The position numbers and the translations under genes are program-made. Shown one piece after another: positions 1 through 24,934 of a DNA stretch of 64,000 nt (position 1 is its first letter; each line of letters starts with the position of its first letter). This DNA comes from Antedon bifida (taxonomy: Eukaryota > Echinodermata > Crinoidea > Comatulida > Antedonidae): positions 5,151,001 through 5,215,000 of the forward strand of contig OY727095.1 in assembly GCA_963402885.1 (NCBI GenBank), read 5' to 3'. The notes beneath the pieces are model-generated. The model was given only the letters and a program-made list of their open reading frames with translations. It did no database searches and had not been told where the DNA came from.

Positions 1-146
1 ACTATCAAACTTTATGTGACAAAAAAATGTGATGTGCCGATATATGGACATGATGATGTCATATCACTGCCATATTTGGGAATATCACTACCATATTTGG
101 GCATATCACTTTTTTGTCCAAAAAGTTTGATAGTGTAGACAGAGCT
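1..146. mobile_element. AGCTCTG foldback element, copy 1 (cut by window edge)
   Basis: Non-autonomous DNA element with inverted ends of the form AGCTCTGTCTACACTATCAA and an inner part built of inverted TGTGCCCATATATGG / CCATATTTGGGCACA blocks. The left tip is outside the window; the right end runs to CAGAGCT then TAA. Confidence 0.85.
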
Positions 147-795
147 TAATATAAAATAATTAACTAAAATAACAATTGAATCCTTTTAAGGAAATAAGAC
201 ACATGACAATGAAGATAATGAATATTGTATTGCTGTTAATGTACCTTCACTTTTGATTTTAAATCAGTTGTTTAATTGACAGTTTAAGCATTTATTTCCC
301 AACATTACAATTACAAACAAGAAAAAAAATACATATGTGTTGCAGAAAAATTCCTATCAAGTACCAAATGCCCTTGAGAGCTAGTCTAAGGTCAAGGATT
401 CTCTCGACAAAAAGCTTCATTAGTATTTTTTTTAACCAAATGAGATACAAAAACAGTTTATATAATGCGTTGATGCTTAAATCGCTATTATTATGCTACT
501 TTGAAGTGAATGAACAAGAAATGACATTCTTCATGATTTTTCAATTTAATGGATTATACCTCTTAACCTTGATACTTAAGTGAACATTATTTCATGTTGT
601 ATTATTATGACTAAATATTTATTTGGGTTAAGGTTGCCATTAATAAAATGTGAAATATGTTTTAATATGTGAAATTGAACATTAATGTTTATTTCATATT
701 AAACCATTAGTGACTGCTTGCCGAATATGCGATAGATAGAGGGAGCCATCATTTATGAAAGAGCCGTTCTGACATTGCATGTGATGCACATCTAA

Positions 796-924
796 AGTTC
801 TGTCTACACTATCAAAGTTTATGTGACAACAAAATGTGATGTGCCCATACATACAGTATATGGACATGATCACTACCATATTTGGGCACATCACTTTTTT
901 TGTCAAACAAGTGTAGACAGAGCT
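796..924. mobile_element. AGCTCTG foldback element, copy 2
   Basis: Same family. Flanked on both sides by TAA (793-795 and 925-927), which reads as a 3-bp target duplication. In the tankyrase intron left of the first exon in the window. Confidence 0.88.
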
Positions 925-1279
925 TAAAGATTAGCATTTTCTTAAAAACAACTTTAATTTATTTGAATTTCTTAAAAATCCATTATATTTGCACTTTCCT
1001 AATAATTTGTTATACAGTATTTAAAGTTTCTGATCTCATACAAAAGTCTGTATGTTTACAATGTATCTGGAGGTCAATAACATTACTGTACATTAACTTG
1101 AAAGCACAATTTTATTTATCATTCATTTATCTGAATTATTCAAAGCACATATTGAATTAACTACCCAGCCGTTAATAAAGAACACACATTGGAATTGACT
1201 GGGAAAAAAACAAAAACAATTAAATACCCAATATAAAATCAGGCATGCTAATTATTATTTACCCCTTCTTTTTGTTTAG

Positions 1280-14138
<12,859 letters not shown>

Positions 14139-16402
14139 TACTTACCTGTCAATTCCACAACCTTTCACAGCTTCCAGTGGCATCACAAAGGCACCTAGTT
14201 TGGTTGTGTAATGACAGCCTAGTGCAGGTGGTAACGCAAACTTTTTGTTCTCGGATCCATTTACTACAGGGTTAGTGCCAGGCAGGCAGTCCTTATTCTT
14301 AAGATTATGCCATTGTCAACTTAATAGGGCCTCTTTTATTTATTGATTTATGATGAATTAAGTCATTAAGTGGCCCCCAGACTCATGTAGTATGGTTCCA
14401 TAATTAAGCTATTAAATGCCTTCTCCCCAGACCCCTACTGCCACCTCTGTGTATTGCAAACATTTAAAAAAAGCATCCCTCCAATTGAATTTTTGTATTA
14501 TACACTGTTTGTTTAAATGGGTAAGGTATTAAATGCAGTGAATATTGTGTATTTTAATAACATATTCTAAAAATCTCGTCTGTGTTTAAACTATTTAAAA
14601 CACTCTAATGTCAATTAAAATCAATTGTTTTATTCTAGGAGTTTGCTTTAATTTAAATTTTAAAATCCATTATTAACAAAAACACTTCCATAATTTATCT
14701 GTAATTTTTGTATTTTAATCAATTTACTTACTGAAACGGATTTTTTAAATTCTTTTTTTAAATGTGTTTATACATGCCAACATTGTGCAATAGTAAAAAA
14801 GAAAGTTTAGCTAGGGTTGTGCTTTAGGGTTTAATTACTGTATTTGTTTTATGTTTGTTAATGTTTTTATTCAATGTTTATTTCAACCTATATTTTTAAC
14901 TCATACATACTATTAAAATATCAAATTATAAATTTTGGAAAGGCACATCACTTCAAATTAATTGTTTATATTGTCAATATGGAGTGTTGATAAAAACATA
15001 GTGTACATCATTTTATTTATTGTGATTGGTACAGAACCTAAGATTAATTTGATATTGACTGGCAATTTCTTTATTTTCTTTGTACATATCAAATTTCAAT
15101 ATATAGATATATATATATTGATATTTATTCAAATGTTTTTGATTTTCTTTTTAATAAATCATACTTCATAATTATACTTACACAATATTATTCTTTTTTA
15201 GTCAAAAGAACAAACAGAAAACTAAATGTATAGCCAAAGACTCTGATTTTATTGTTTAATTTTGAAAGATTTATTTATATTTTTGGTAAGATTATTTTCA
15301 ATCTAATGTTGAAATCGCTAAACAATATATTACTAAATAAAATGTCTTATTTATTTATAAATGTTAAAATTTAATATTTCAGAACAAAATATAAGTTGTA
15401 TGGGGGTGTCATAAGCAAAATAACAGTTTATCAAATGTATGGTAAATTGATGTAATATAATTTTGACACTTCTGGCACCCCATACACAGTGTTATAAAAG
15501 TCAAACATATCCAGATCATGATACAGAAACTGTTAAATTGTTATAAAGTTATAATACAACTCTTATAGTAAATTATATAAATATACAAGCTTTAATTTAG
15601 AATAATGTGTTTAAAATCAAAAGTTACTGTAGCTGTTAAAATATAATGTAAAAAAAAAAATGATGTTAACTTGTTTTGATTGTTAAAAATCACGACATTA
15701 TCCATCGTACAGATTTACAATATCATTATTCTGTAGTGAGCATACTGTATTATTATTATTATTTTCTTCATATCAAACATATTTTTTTTTAAATTTTATT
15801 TTTTTATTATTTATTTTCTAAAACTAAATAATGATTTTATTTACAATGATGTTTTAGATCTTTTATTTACAGTGAATGTTACAGTAAGTTGTCACTTAAG
15901 CAAGTATTAATACATGTTTTTAAAAATGTTTATTTTCAATAATAATTGAAACTAAATGGAAGTAATGTTGTTTTATTTATGATTTAGTTACTACAGAATT
16001 ATATTCATTACCAACTATACATTTTTTCTTTTCCCTAGTTTTCATCTTAAATTGTACAGTATTACTATTACTACATCTAGTCATACACTACCACATTAAA
16101 GATTAATACATCTCAAAACGACCCTGTGAGTGAAATATTGAATTGAAAAAAAATATACATTTAAAGCTAATAATAATAATAATAGTTATCTTATATATTG
16201 CCTAACACAAAAATTTCTAAGCATTTTACACTTAAATTTAACTATAGCACAGGAAAATATAATATATATATAATATATCACTGTATTCTATTACTAGTCT
16301 TCTACCTAACAGAATATGTACAAACATTTCTAATCATAAAAATGATATTGTTTAATTGTTATGAACAGAAATTTTAAAATGCTCTGAAGCTTAAAAATGA
16401 AT
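14139..16402. other. Tankyrase 3' UTR and convergent intergenic space
   Basis: AT-rich, no coding frame worth calling. Possible plus-strand poly(A) signals at about 15151 (TTAATAAATC) and 15336 (ACTAAATAAAATG). Ends at the minus-strand TRIM A stop. Confidence 0.6.
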
Positions 16403-18297
16403 TCACACGAAGCTAATCATTTTTAACAACCAAACATCTTTACCATTCACTCTCACTGTTACCATTGATGGTATATCATTCCTCATTCTTTCAATGTGCT
16501 GTTTACTTAAGCCAATGCTAGCATTATTGTGAATGATGCACTGCCAGGGTGTTTTCATCATAGCACTCACTTCCTGAGCGATATTGAAGGCTGTATCACC
16601 CGTAGATTGATATTTATTGACATTTTTCTTGACGCACTCTAACATTTTTTCATCTGTTTCTGTGTTATAACTACTGTGAAGTATTGTTGCTTCCTTTTTC
16701 GGTGACACTTTATGCTCTTCCATGATTTGTTCACTCTTGTAAATACTAACTCTGTCCACATCATTTACAGAAAATACTTGAGTTTTGTTACCTTGCCAAC
16801 GAACTTGAATAAAATCACCCAAACAGCAATTCCATTTTTCCCCAAGAACCTCTTTCAAACGATTTACAATATATTTACTTTTTGTTGTTCTTTCTTCAAC
16901 ATGAGATAGTTTTGATACATCTAGTGAGTATGCTTCATGTACAGCATCCTGCATGCATTTCAACACAGTTGGCAGTAGTCCATAATTTAAAGGTTTTATC
17001 GTAATCGATGGTTCTAAAAAAAAAAATGCAAATAATTGAATGAATTTGTTTATTTCTTGAATTTCTCTTAAATATTGTAATTTACGAAGCTCCTGGTGTA
17101 GCATGCATCCATGTTCTATTATTTCAATGTTATATTTTGTTTTCATAGGCTTGAATATTTGGTACACATATAGTCTCGTTCTACCACCAGAACCCCATGG
17201 AGCGGGTGAGGCTTGAACCCTCGCCATTGGATTATGGTTCCACTATCTTAATCACTCCTCAATACACCATATTATGTTTACATTATAGGCTTACCTGCTT
17301 CAGATTTCTTGTGTACTTTTCCAAACTGAGCAATATCATTTTTCAATCGTTTGAGAGAGATGAAATTTGGAGAAAAAATCAATGATTCTTGTTTTGTTTG
17401 TTTGGTCATCTTTGTGGTGTCAGGAAGTTGATATGTCAGGAATTCTTCACGTAATTTAGTGATAGCAACGTGTTCATTAAACACTTCAAATTTGTCTGCT
17501 TTTTCTATTAATTCTTCATGTACCAACATCTTATTCTCCATTTTCAGAATTTTCATCATTATTGCAAAATTGCGTCTTTCTAGTAGTTCAATCTTTCTCT
17601 TCTGTGTGTCCATTATTGTTTTTGTCAAACGATCTTGAGCAGAAGTCAAACTCCTTTTTATTTCTTCCGTATATTTCTTTAATGATTCCAACGCTTTTGA
17701 TGTATCATCGGTAATACTCGATATCATTCCCCTGACTTCTTCATGAGCTTTCTTCCAGTGGTCCAGCTGACATTGAATTTCTTTCATCATCTCTTGCGCT
17801 GCCATGCGTATTGGTTCTGCTTCGGTTTTCACATACAATGTTGCGTGTTTCTCGTGACTTTGTGATAATCTCAAACCATCCCCACAAACGAGTTTAGAAC
17901 AATCGACACAGAAAAAATTGTATGGTACTCCATGCTCACGACAAACTCGATCTTCCTCTTTCTCCGTTTCCTGTTTCTTATTTATCCATTCTATTACACT
18001 AGTAAACTGAAATGCTGACGGAAGTGTGTCTACATTGTCCCCCTTTATACGAGTAATGGCCCTGCAATTAGGGCAAGTAATACGATGAGTATACCCATGA
18101 GCATAGCTGATAGGCCTACCTCCTGCTACAACTTGTTCTTGTATCAATTTTTGAATACATAATTTACAAAATATGTGAGAACACTTCAGCTGTTTGAAAA
18201 CATTTGTTTCACTTTTTTCTCCTCCTCCAGGAATCTCAAAACATATTTGGCAAGTTAGTGCTTGATCTTTTAATTCTTCTAGCACAGAATAAGCCAT
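16403..18297 (-). CDS. TRIM-like gene A: RING, B-box, coiled coil, two LC8-like domains
   Basis: Two exons, 18297-17295 and 17013-16403, joined GT-AG, encode 537 residues. A C3HC4 RING (C16, C19, C39, H41, C44, C47, C75, C78) suggests ubiquitin E3 ligase activity. A B-box 2 follows (CREH...FCVDC...C...H...H, about 117-150), then a charged coiled coil to about 300. Exon 2 has no SPRY, NHL or filamin fold. Residues about 350-428 follow the dynein light chain LC8 pattern: helices, then EKWNCCLGDF for the LC8 WHCIVG strand, and VSIYKS for ILLFKS. Residues about 450-533 repeat it (TPWQCIIHNN, VTVRVNGKDVWLLKM). LC8 proteins are dimers that bind short linear motifs, so this gene may join an E3 front end to a cargo or dimerisation module. 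The LC8 call is by eye. It is tandem with B and C; the start is the MAY Met conserved in all three. kappaB-like sites lie just upstream. Confidence 0.85.
17165..17275 (-). mobile_element. tRNA-like SINE fragment in the TRIM A intron
   Basis: Minus strand reads GGAGTGATTAAGATAGTGG then a B-box-like GGGTTCAAGCCTC and GGTTCTGGTGGTAGAAC. A related piece (TTCTACCACCAGAAC) occurs near 3115. Too short to classify. Confidence 0.45.
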
Positions 18298-18334
18298 TTT
18301 TTGAAAGGCAGATAAATGGCGTCCGTCCGTAGAT

Positions 18335-18391
18335 GGAATTTCCCATTAAAAGGGGAATCCCCTTGTAATGGTCACAATTATAGAGGGCGTG
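18335..18391 (-). promoter_or_regulatory. TRIM A promoter block: two kappaB-like sites and TAGAGGGCGTG
   Basis: About 40-95 bp upstream of the TRIM A start. GGAATTTCCC (18335-18344; reverse complement fits GGGRNWYYCC), the palindrome GGGGAATCCCC (18352-18362), then TAGAGGGCGTG (18381-18391). The same order appears upstream of TRIM B. kappaB sites bind Rel/NF-kappaB factors in animals; that they do so here is inference. Confidence 0.6.
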
Positions 18392-18399
18392 TTTTAAAT

Positions 18400-20550
18400 G
18401 CACAAAACTAAAGCTACATTCACAGTTTCTTCTGAGAACGGAAGCCGTCTTCCGTTATTCTGTGAAATGGAACGTGCGAATATACTGTAGCTTAATCCTT
18501 TTTAGATAGGAAAACACAGTCACATGAATTGTTTTTAAATTTATTCCCAACTTACAAAGCAACGTTATTTACTACGGATGAGGATGAGGCTATCTATAGT
18601 CCTAATAACAGGGGATGATTTGTTTCCCAATTGTGATCTCTGTGCATATCTTTACAAATGTTATTCTATTTCGTTGACATGACAAAGGAATCTACGAAAA
18701 TATTTACATCATTACTCTCCGGAAAATTATTGAAGTTGTGGATTAGCTATAATTTCACATGTTCGTGATCAAGTTTTGCATTAACGTTTTGCTCAAGGCC
18801 GTAGTCAGGATCTGTCAAGGGGAAGGGGGTGTTCGGACACTAAGTATTTGGGTCACAGTTGAGTTAGTATAGGCTGGTGGTCTAGAAAAAAATAATCGTC
18901 GGATGCCATAACGTAAACTACAGTATGATACCATTAGATATTATTATAGTGTAATATATTAATATTTACTAGTATAATCCTATATGATGATGATACACTA
19001 TACTTTACGCAGACTGCCAGTGATGATCTAAACAATATACGCGGTTTTCAGGTGAAAATCGGCAATTCAATTGCAACTCTTAGAAATTTACAGACACGTA
19101 TTGCTCGACGTACGCTCATACAGGGAAGGTATAAGTTATTCACGCTCATACAGGGAAGGTATGAGTTATTCACGAACGATTTTTTTAATTTACGAATAAT
19201 CTTTTGTAGGCCTACTGTGACGCCCGAACCATAAAGCCTGTTGCTGTTTACTTTAAGAGGGAGCGGTTTGTCATATTTAATAGTACACACAACTTAATGA
19301 TCCGATTATTCTAAAGGATCCACCACCTGTACACATTGAATGAGATTATGGACGTGTTCCCCATTTTATGAGTTGATTTATGTATTGATGAAGTCCTGTG
19401 TGGGTCAGTATTTTTATAAATTCGGCAGTATCCCACTTTCCGGGAATGTCCAAATGTACGTTGAAATCACCATTAATCATTTAATTAATCATTATTAGGA
19501 ATGACTAACTTCGAAAAATTGTTCTACTTCAGCCAGAAATGTATTAGTCCTGAGACCATTTGCTCGAGATGGTGGAGGGCGGTAAATTTTTTTTTTATTA
19601 ATTTGTTTTTTAAATTTTTAATTGTTAAATAAGACATCACATTTTAAAGCTTTATTATAGTGATGCCCGATTCAATCAATCAATATTATAACTTTTGCTT
19701 ATAACCATATTCATTTGTAGGCCGTTGCCAATATACAGTAATCTTCCTAAACACTATCTGCTACTTTTGATACTTTATCAATATTATAAATCATACTGTA
19801 AATTATAGAAATAGTGCTCATATTCGGAACATGATCTCATAATCGCGTTATTGATTGTAATGAAACTAATGAAACTTTATATATTTATTCATTATTTTAT
19901 TATTCAACTTCTGTTTGAATATAGTCTATAAAACTATTAATTTTTATTATTATCATTACTGTAAATAATCACTGTATTTTTTATAATTAATATTTTTTTT
20001 TTGTAAAAATCACTGTAAATACACGTTATTATGGTTACCATTATAATACCAAAAAAAAATGATTGATTGAATAAAGTTCACATATATATAAAAAATACCA
20101 ACTAGTTTAACTTTATTCTGTACGCTGATAAAACAATGTTCAAAACTCGCGTAAGAAGGAAGATGAAGATAGGGATACATTATTTTAGTGATTTTTATGA
20201 AGTAACCTGTATACCTGATTCCCCTCAGTTGTTAATGGTCTGAACTCTCCTATAATGACTGATCATCAATAGTCAACCACGTCTAGAGTAACCAGTAGTA
20301 TGTTAACATCGTCAAGCAGGATGTGATCGGCGACGATGACAGTCTTTTAATTCGTTTACAGGTGAACGTTGATATTCAAAATTTGATTCACGAGAGAATA
20401 GCACGAAGATTTTCTTTATTTTTCTTACCAGGAGCAAGATTATTATCTTTTACAATGTTTCTAATGTTTTTAGGCCTAGGTACATGACATATACGTTTTT
20501 TAGTCGCGTGCAACTCTACAGCTCACTATGTCGGTCGGTTGGTTGATACA
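18400..20550. other. Intergenic space between TRIM A and TRIM B
   Basis: No gene seen. It contains the single 57-bp-repeat unit and a 31-bp direct duplication (ACGCTCATACAGGGAAGGTA at about 19111 and 19142). Confidence 0.6.
18634..18674. repeat. Single unit of the 57-bp repeat
   Basis: GTGCATATCTTTACAAATGT and TATTCTATTTCGTTGACATG match the array at 23109-23645 with one insertion. About 340 bp upstream of TRIM A, as the array is about 500 bp upstream of TRIM B. Confidence 0.75.
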
Positions 20551-22617
20551 CTAACTCAAATTTGAGCACGCGACTGCAGCCATGTACATGGCCTTGTTAT
20601 TACCTGCTTTTCGACGAGAATGACGCAAAATTCCAAAACCATTTAAAACGCGGTAAGTATCATCAGAAATAGAATGATTCGCATTCATATCTAAAAGCTG
20701 TTTTTTAGAATAACTCCGTTGTGACATGTTGCTTTGTTTACCATTTTGCCACTGGCTCGGCGCGTTGTTGTATACCTCTTTCAAAGCTGGGTTCAACACT
20801 TTGGAATATTCTTCTTTTTTTAACACTACTTCTTTTTCATATTTTTTCTGCTCTTCCACTCCCACTAATTTATAAATAATGACATTGTCTGTGTCATTTA
20901 CCAAGAAAGTCACAGTTTTGTTAACCTGCGTTGGCCATTGCGATCTTTCAAAATCACCTAAAATGCAATTCCATTCTCCTTCAAGAAAATCTTCCAAATG
21001 CTTTACAATAAATGTCAGTTTGGTTCTTCTGTCTTCAACTTTGTCCATATTTGATAAGTCTAGTTCGTAGGCTTCCTTTACCACATCTTCCATGGTTTTC
21101 AACACTTGTCGAGATAATCCTTTAGAAAATAAAGTTGTTATGAATTTGAATGATTCTGAAAAATAAAAGTCAACAGTTTTCTGTGAATCCACTTTCTATA
21201 TTTCTAGATCATCTACGATCACATAGACCAACAATCTTGTAGAACATCCAAATTCAACTGGTTAATTGATATTATTAATTGATTATTAAATAAATTATAT
21301 TTAATTATTATTCAAGATTAAATACAGTTCTCGAATATGCTGTGCTCAATCATCATACTAATTTAGGAATATTTTTTTCTTTCAATGGAGCTCAACAGGT
21401 CAAGATATAGGTAGAAGAACATATTTTAAATTAAACAAAGAATTAGATACAGATAGAATAAAGGTGACCTAAAATTGATAAGCTAAATAACCACTTAACA
21501 ATAAAAAAAAAACATGGACAACACAAAGTTAACTTTGAGTAAAAGAAATTTACTGTAATTATTTAATACTCTTCTGTATTTACTGATACTGACGTATGTA
21601 TTAGACCTACTTTAAAATATGTATAAATTAAATTATGTATAATCTATGCTTACTTTCAGATTTATTATGCACTTTACCAAAATGAGCAATATCGTTTTTC
21701 AGGCGTCTGAGAGAGATGAAATTTGGTGCAAACCTCAATGAATCATCTTCTGTCTGTTTGGTCATCTGTGTCGTGTCTGGAAGTTGATTTGTCAGAAATT
21801 CTTGACGCAATTTAGTGATTGCAACGTGTTCATTGAATACCTCAAATTCATCTGCTTTTTTCATTGATTCTTGGTGTTCTGATATCTTCTTCTCAATTTC
21901 CTGGATTTTCCTCATGATTGCATATTTTTCTTTTTCCAGTACTTTAATCTTTTTCTTCTGTGTGTTCATTATTGTTTTTCTTAAAAGATCTTGAGCTGAT
22001 ATCAGACTGTTTCTTATCTCTTCCGTATATTTCTTTAATAATTCCAACGCTTTTGATGTATCATCATCAATACTCGATATCATTCCCCTGACTTCTTCAT
22101 GAGCTTTCTTCCAGTGGCCCATTCGAAATTTAATTTCTTCCATCATATCTTGCGCCGCCTTGCGTATTGGTTCTGCTTCGGTTTTAACATACAATGTTGT
22201 GTGCTCCTCGTGACTTTGTGATAATCTCAAACCATCACCACATACAAATGCTGAGCAATCGAGACAGAAGAAATTCAATTGTACTCCATGCTCACGACAA
22301 ACTCGATTTGTCGACTTATCTTGTTGTTTCTTATTTATCCATTCGATCACATTTGTAACCTGAAATGCTGACGGAAGTGCGTCTACATTCCCCCTTATTA
22401 TAGAGGTTTGCTTCCTGCAATTAGGGCAAGTGATAATTCCACGACCATTATAGCCTCCTGCTACTGTCCATTTCTGAATACATAATTTACAAAATATGTG
22501 AGAACAACTTAGCTGTTTGAAAATATTTGTATCACCTTGTGCTCCTCCGGGAACCTCAAAACATAATTGACATGTTAGTGCTTGTTCTTTCAATTCATCT
22601 AGCAAGGGATAAGCCAT
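20551..22617 (-). CDS. TRIM-like gene B: RING, B-box, coiled coil, one LC8-like domain
   Basis: Paralogue of A, in exons 22617-21654 and 21155-20551; 522 residues. The RING (CQLCFE, CSHIFCKLC, CPNC) is complete with a shorter central loop than in A. The B-box (CREH, FCLDC, CGDG) and coiled coil are nearly identical to A's. Exon 2 has one LC8-like segment (about residues 335-420) with GEWNCILGDF and VIIYKL. After it the sequence no longer resembles A: about 100 Gln/Asn/Ser-rich residues end at a TAG at 20551. I chose the Met at 22617 over the in-frame one at 22632 because MAYPLLDELKEQ aligns with the starts of A and C. Probable role: E3 ligase of the same family with a changed C-terminal module. 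It is flanked upstream by kappaB-like sites and a 57-bp tandem array. Confidence 0.85.
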
Positions 22618-22714
22618 TTTGTTGAAAGACACAATATATAGGCCGTGAGCGACTAACGCTAAGACTAGATAGAGGCCTAGTTACTGAACTGTAAATGGCG
22701 TCGGGTGTCAACAT

Positions 22715-22781
22715 GGACTTTCCCCAATATCTAAAAGGGGAATCCCCTGTTCTTGCAATTTATACTATTTTAGAGGGCGTG
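22715..22781 (-). promoter_or_regulatory. TRIM B promoter block: two kappaB-like sites and TAGAGGGCGTG
   Basis: About 100-165 bp upstream of the TRIM B start. GGACTTTCCCC (22715-22725, one mismatch to the kappaB consensus), the palindrome GGGGAATCCCC (22737-22747), then TAGAGGGCGTG (22771-22781). The palindrome and the TAGAGGGCGTG box lie 23 bp apart here and 18 bp apart in TRIM A. Confidence 0.6.
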
Positions 22782-23108
22782 ATGTAGGCCTAAATTTTTG
22801 TTTCTGGTGAGGCCCAATTCCTTCACACCACCATCATCACCATAGTTACTATTGACTATGATTACAGTAGCCGATGACGTACAGCCAGAAAAAAACAGTT
22901 AGGCCTTAAACAATACATGATTTTTTTTAATTGAAAAATCCAAGCATATTTAGGCCTACTAATCATACACGTTTTTTCCCTAAAAAATACCGTATTTATA
23001 GAATACAATTTAAATTTGACAACTATGGCATGCAGACGGATGAGGCTCTCATATGTTAAAGTTTAGGCCTAGGCCTAGACATGATTTTTTTATTTTTTTA
23101 TTCTGGGA

Positions 23109-23645
23109 ATTTTACAAATGTTATTAAATTTCGTTGGAACGTTCTTTTTTGTAAGTACTGTGCATATCTTACACATGTTATTCTATTTCGTTGGCATGTT
23201 CTTCTTTGTAAGTACTGTGTATATTTTACAAATGTTATTCTATTTCGTTGGCATGTTCTTCTTTGTAAGTACTGTGTGCATATTTTACAAATGTTATTCT
23301 ATTTCGTTCGCATGTTCTTCTTTGTAAGTACTGTGCATATCTTACAAATGTTATTCTATTTCGTTGGCATGTTCTTCTTTGTAAGTACTGTGCATATCTT
23401 ACAAATGTTATTCTATTTCGTTGACATGTTCTTCTTTGTAAGTACTGTGCATATCTTACAAATGTTATTCTATTTCGTTCGCATGTTCTTCTTTGTAAGT
23501 ACTGTGCATATTTTACAAATGTTATTCTATTTCGTTCGCATGTTCTTCTTTGTAAGTACTGTGCATATCTTACACATGTTATTCTATTTCGTTCGCATGT
23601 TCTTCTTTGTAAGTACTGTGCATATCTTACGAAGGCTTTTCCTAT
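23109..23645. repeat. 57-bp tandem repeat, about nine copies
   Basis: Units such as ACAAATGTTATTCTATTTCG, then CATGTTCTTCTTTGTAAGTA. Because 57 is a multiple of three, several frames on both strands stay open by chance. One diverged unit lies at about 18634-18674. The right-most unit supplies the last residues and stop of TRIM C. Confidence 0.93.
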
Positions 23646-24934
23646 TATAACCTTTACAGTTGTAACCATCATATGAGTCTACTTCTCCCGAATATTTGTC
23701 TTCTTTGTACATCTTTTTAGTAAAGGATTCTGAAAAAAAGAGTATACATTCAATGAAAAGTTCTCTTTCCATTTTTTTAGGAATTTCTAATTATGTATTC
23801 AAATCTTCTCCACTGTATAACAACATAATACTAATCCAGGTTCATAGTTTTAACTACAGAACATCTTTACTACTGTTAAGACTAAGAGACAATAGCAAGG
23901 AATTAAACTTCCCAATACTCTCCGGGATTGTACTGTTAGATTTATTAAATATTATTGTGTATACTATACTGTACTTGCTTTCAGATTTCTTGTGCACTTC
24001 TCCAAAATGAGCAATATCTTTCTTCAAACGTTTGAGAGAGATGAAATTTGGAGAAAGGTCCAGCGAATCTTGCTTTGTTTGTTTGGCCACCTGCGTTGTG
24101 TCAGGAAGTTCGTCTGCACAAAATTCATGAATTTCAGTGATCGCAACATATTCAATAAATGTTTCAAAACTGTCAGCATTTTTCATTGATACTTTGTGTT
24201 CCGAAATCTTCTTCTCGATTTCCTGAATTTTCGTCATGATTGCATCTTTATCTTTTTCTAGTAGTTGAATCTTTCTCTTCTGTGTGTTCATTATTGTTTC
24301 CTTTAGACGATCTTGAGCTGAAATCAAACTCCTTTTTATTTCTTCCGTATACTTGTCTAATAGTTGAATTGATTTTAAGGTATCATCGTCAATACTCGAT
24401 ATCATTGCTTCGACTTCTTCATGAGCTTTCTTCCAGTGGCCCAGTTGACATCCAATTTCTTCCATCATATCTTGAGCTGCCTTACGTATTGGTTCTGCTT
24501 CGGTTTTCACATACAATGTTGTATGTTCCTCGTGATTTTCTGTTAATCTCAAACCATCACCACAAACGAATTGAAGGCAATTCAGACAGAAGAAATTCAA
24601 TTGTACTCCGTGCTCGCGACAAACTCGATTTGTTTTTACTTGTTTCTTATTTATCCATTCTATCACATTATTAAATTGAAATGCTGACGGAAGTGCGTCT
24701 ACATTCCCCTTCTCTTTTATATGGGAAAGAGCCCTGCAATTAGGGCAAGTAATAAGGGTTGAGTGGAATTTATATTTACCGCTATTAGTTCTCAATACAC
24801 AATTTACAGAATGTGTGAGAACAACGTAACTGTTTGAAAACATTTGATTCACCTCGACCTCCGTCGGGAATCTCAAAACACAATTGACACGTTAGCGTTT
24901 GTTCTTTTAATCCCTCTAAAACAGGATATGCCAT
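23584..24934 (-). pseudogene. TRIM-like gene C, frameshifted RING and no LC8-like domain
   Basis: Third paralogue, 24934-23979 plus a probable exon 23729-23584. It starts MAYPVLEGLKEQTLTCQLC and keeps the first RING cysteines, but meets a TAA at 24787-24785 just after KLCIEN. The last RING pair (ITCPNC), B-box and coiled coil continue in another frame from about 24876 to the exon end. One 1-base indel near 24790 would account for this. The donor after HKKSE is GC (GAAA then GCAAGT) where B has GT. Joining to the acceptor at 23730 gives a 48-residue tail that ends in the first unit of the 57-bp array; no LC8-like segment is found. Either a pseudogene, or a gene with an assembly error that has also lost its C-terminal domain. 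It shares a 220-bp head-to-head promoter with CDC23. Confidence 0.7.

Noticed and set aside
335-583. 82-codon open frame near the left edge
   Set aside because: Low-complexity residues in an AT-rich tankyrase intron; no support.
23081-23672. Long open frames on both strands with repeated MLFYFV or YAQYLQRRTC motifs
   Set aside because: They are the 57-bp tandem array read in different frames; the unit length is a multiple of three. Only the last unit may be coding, as the end of TRIM C.
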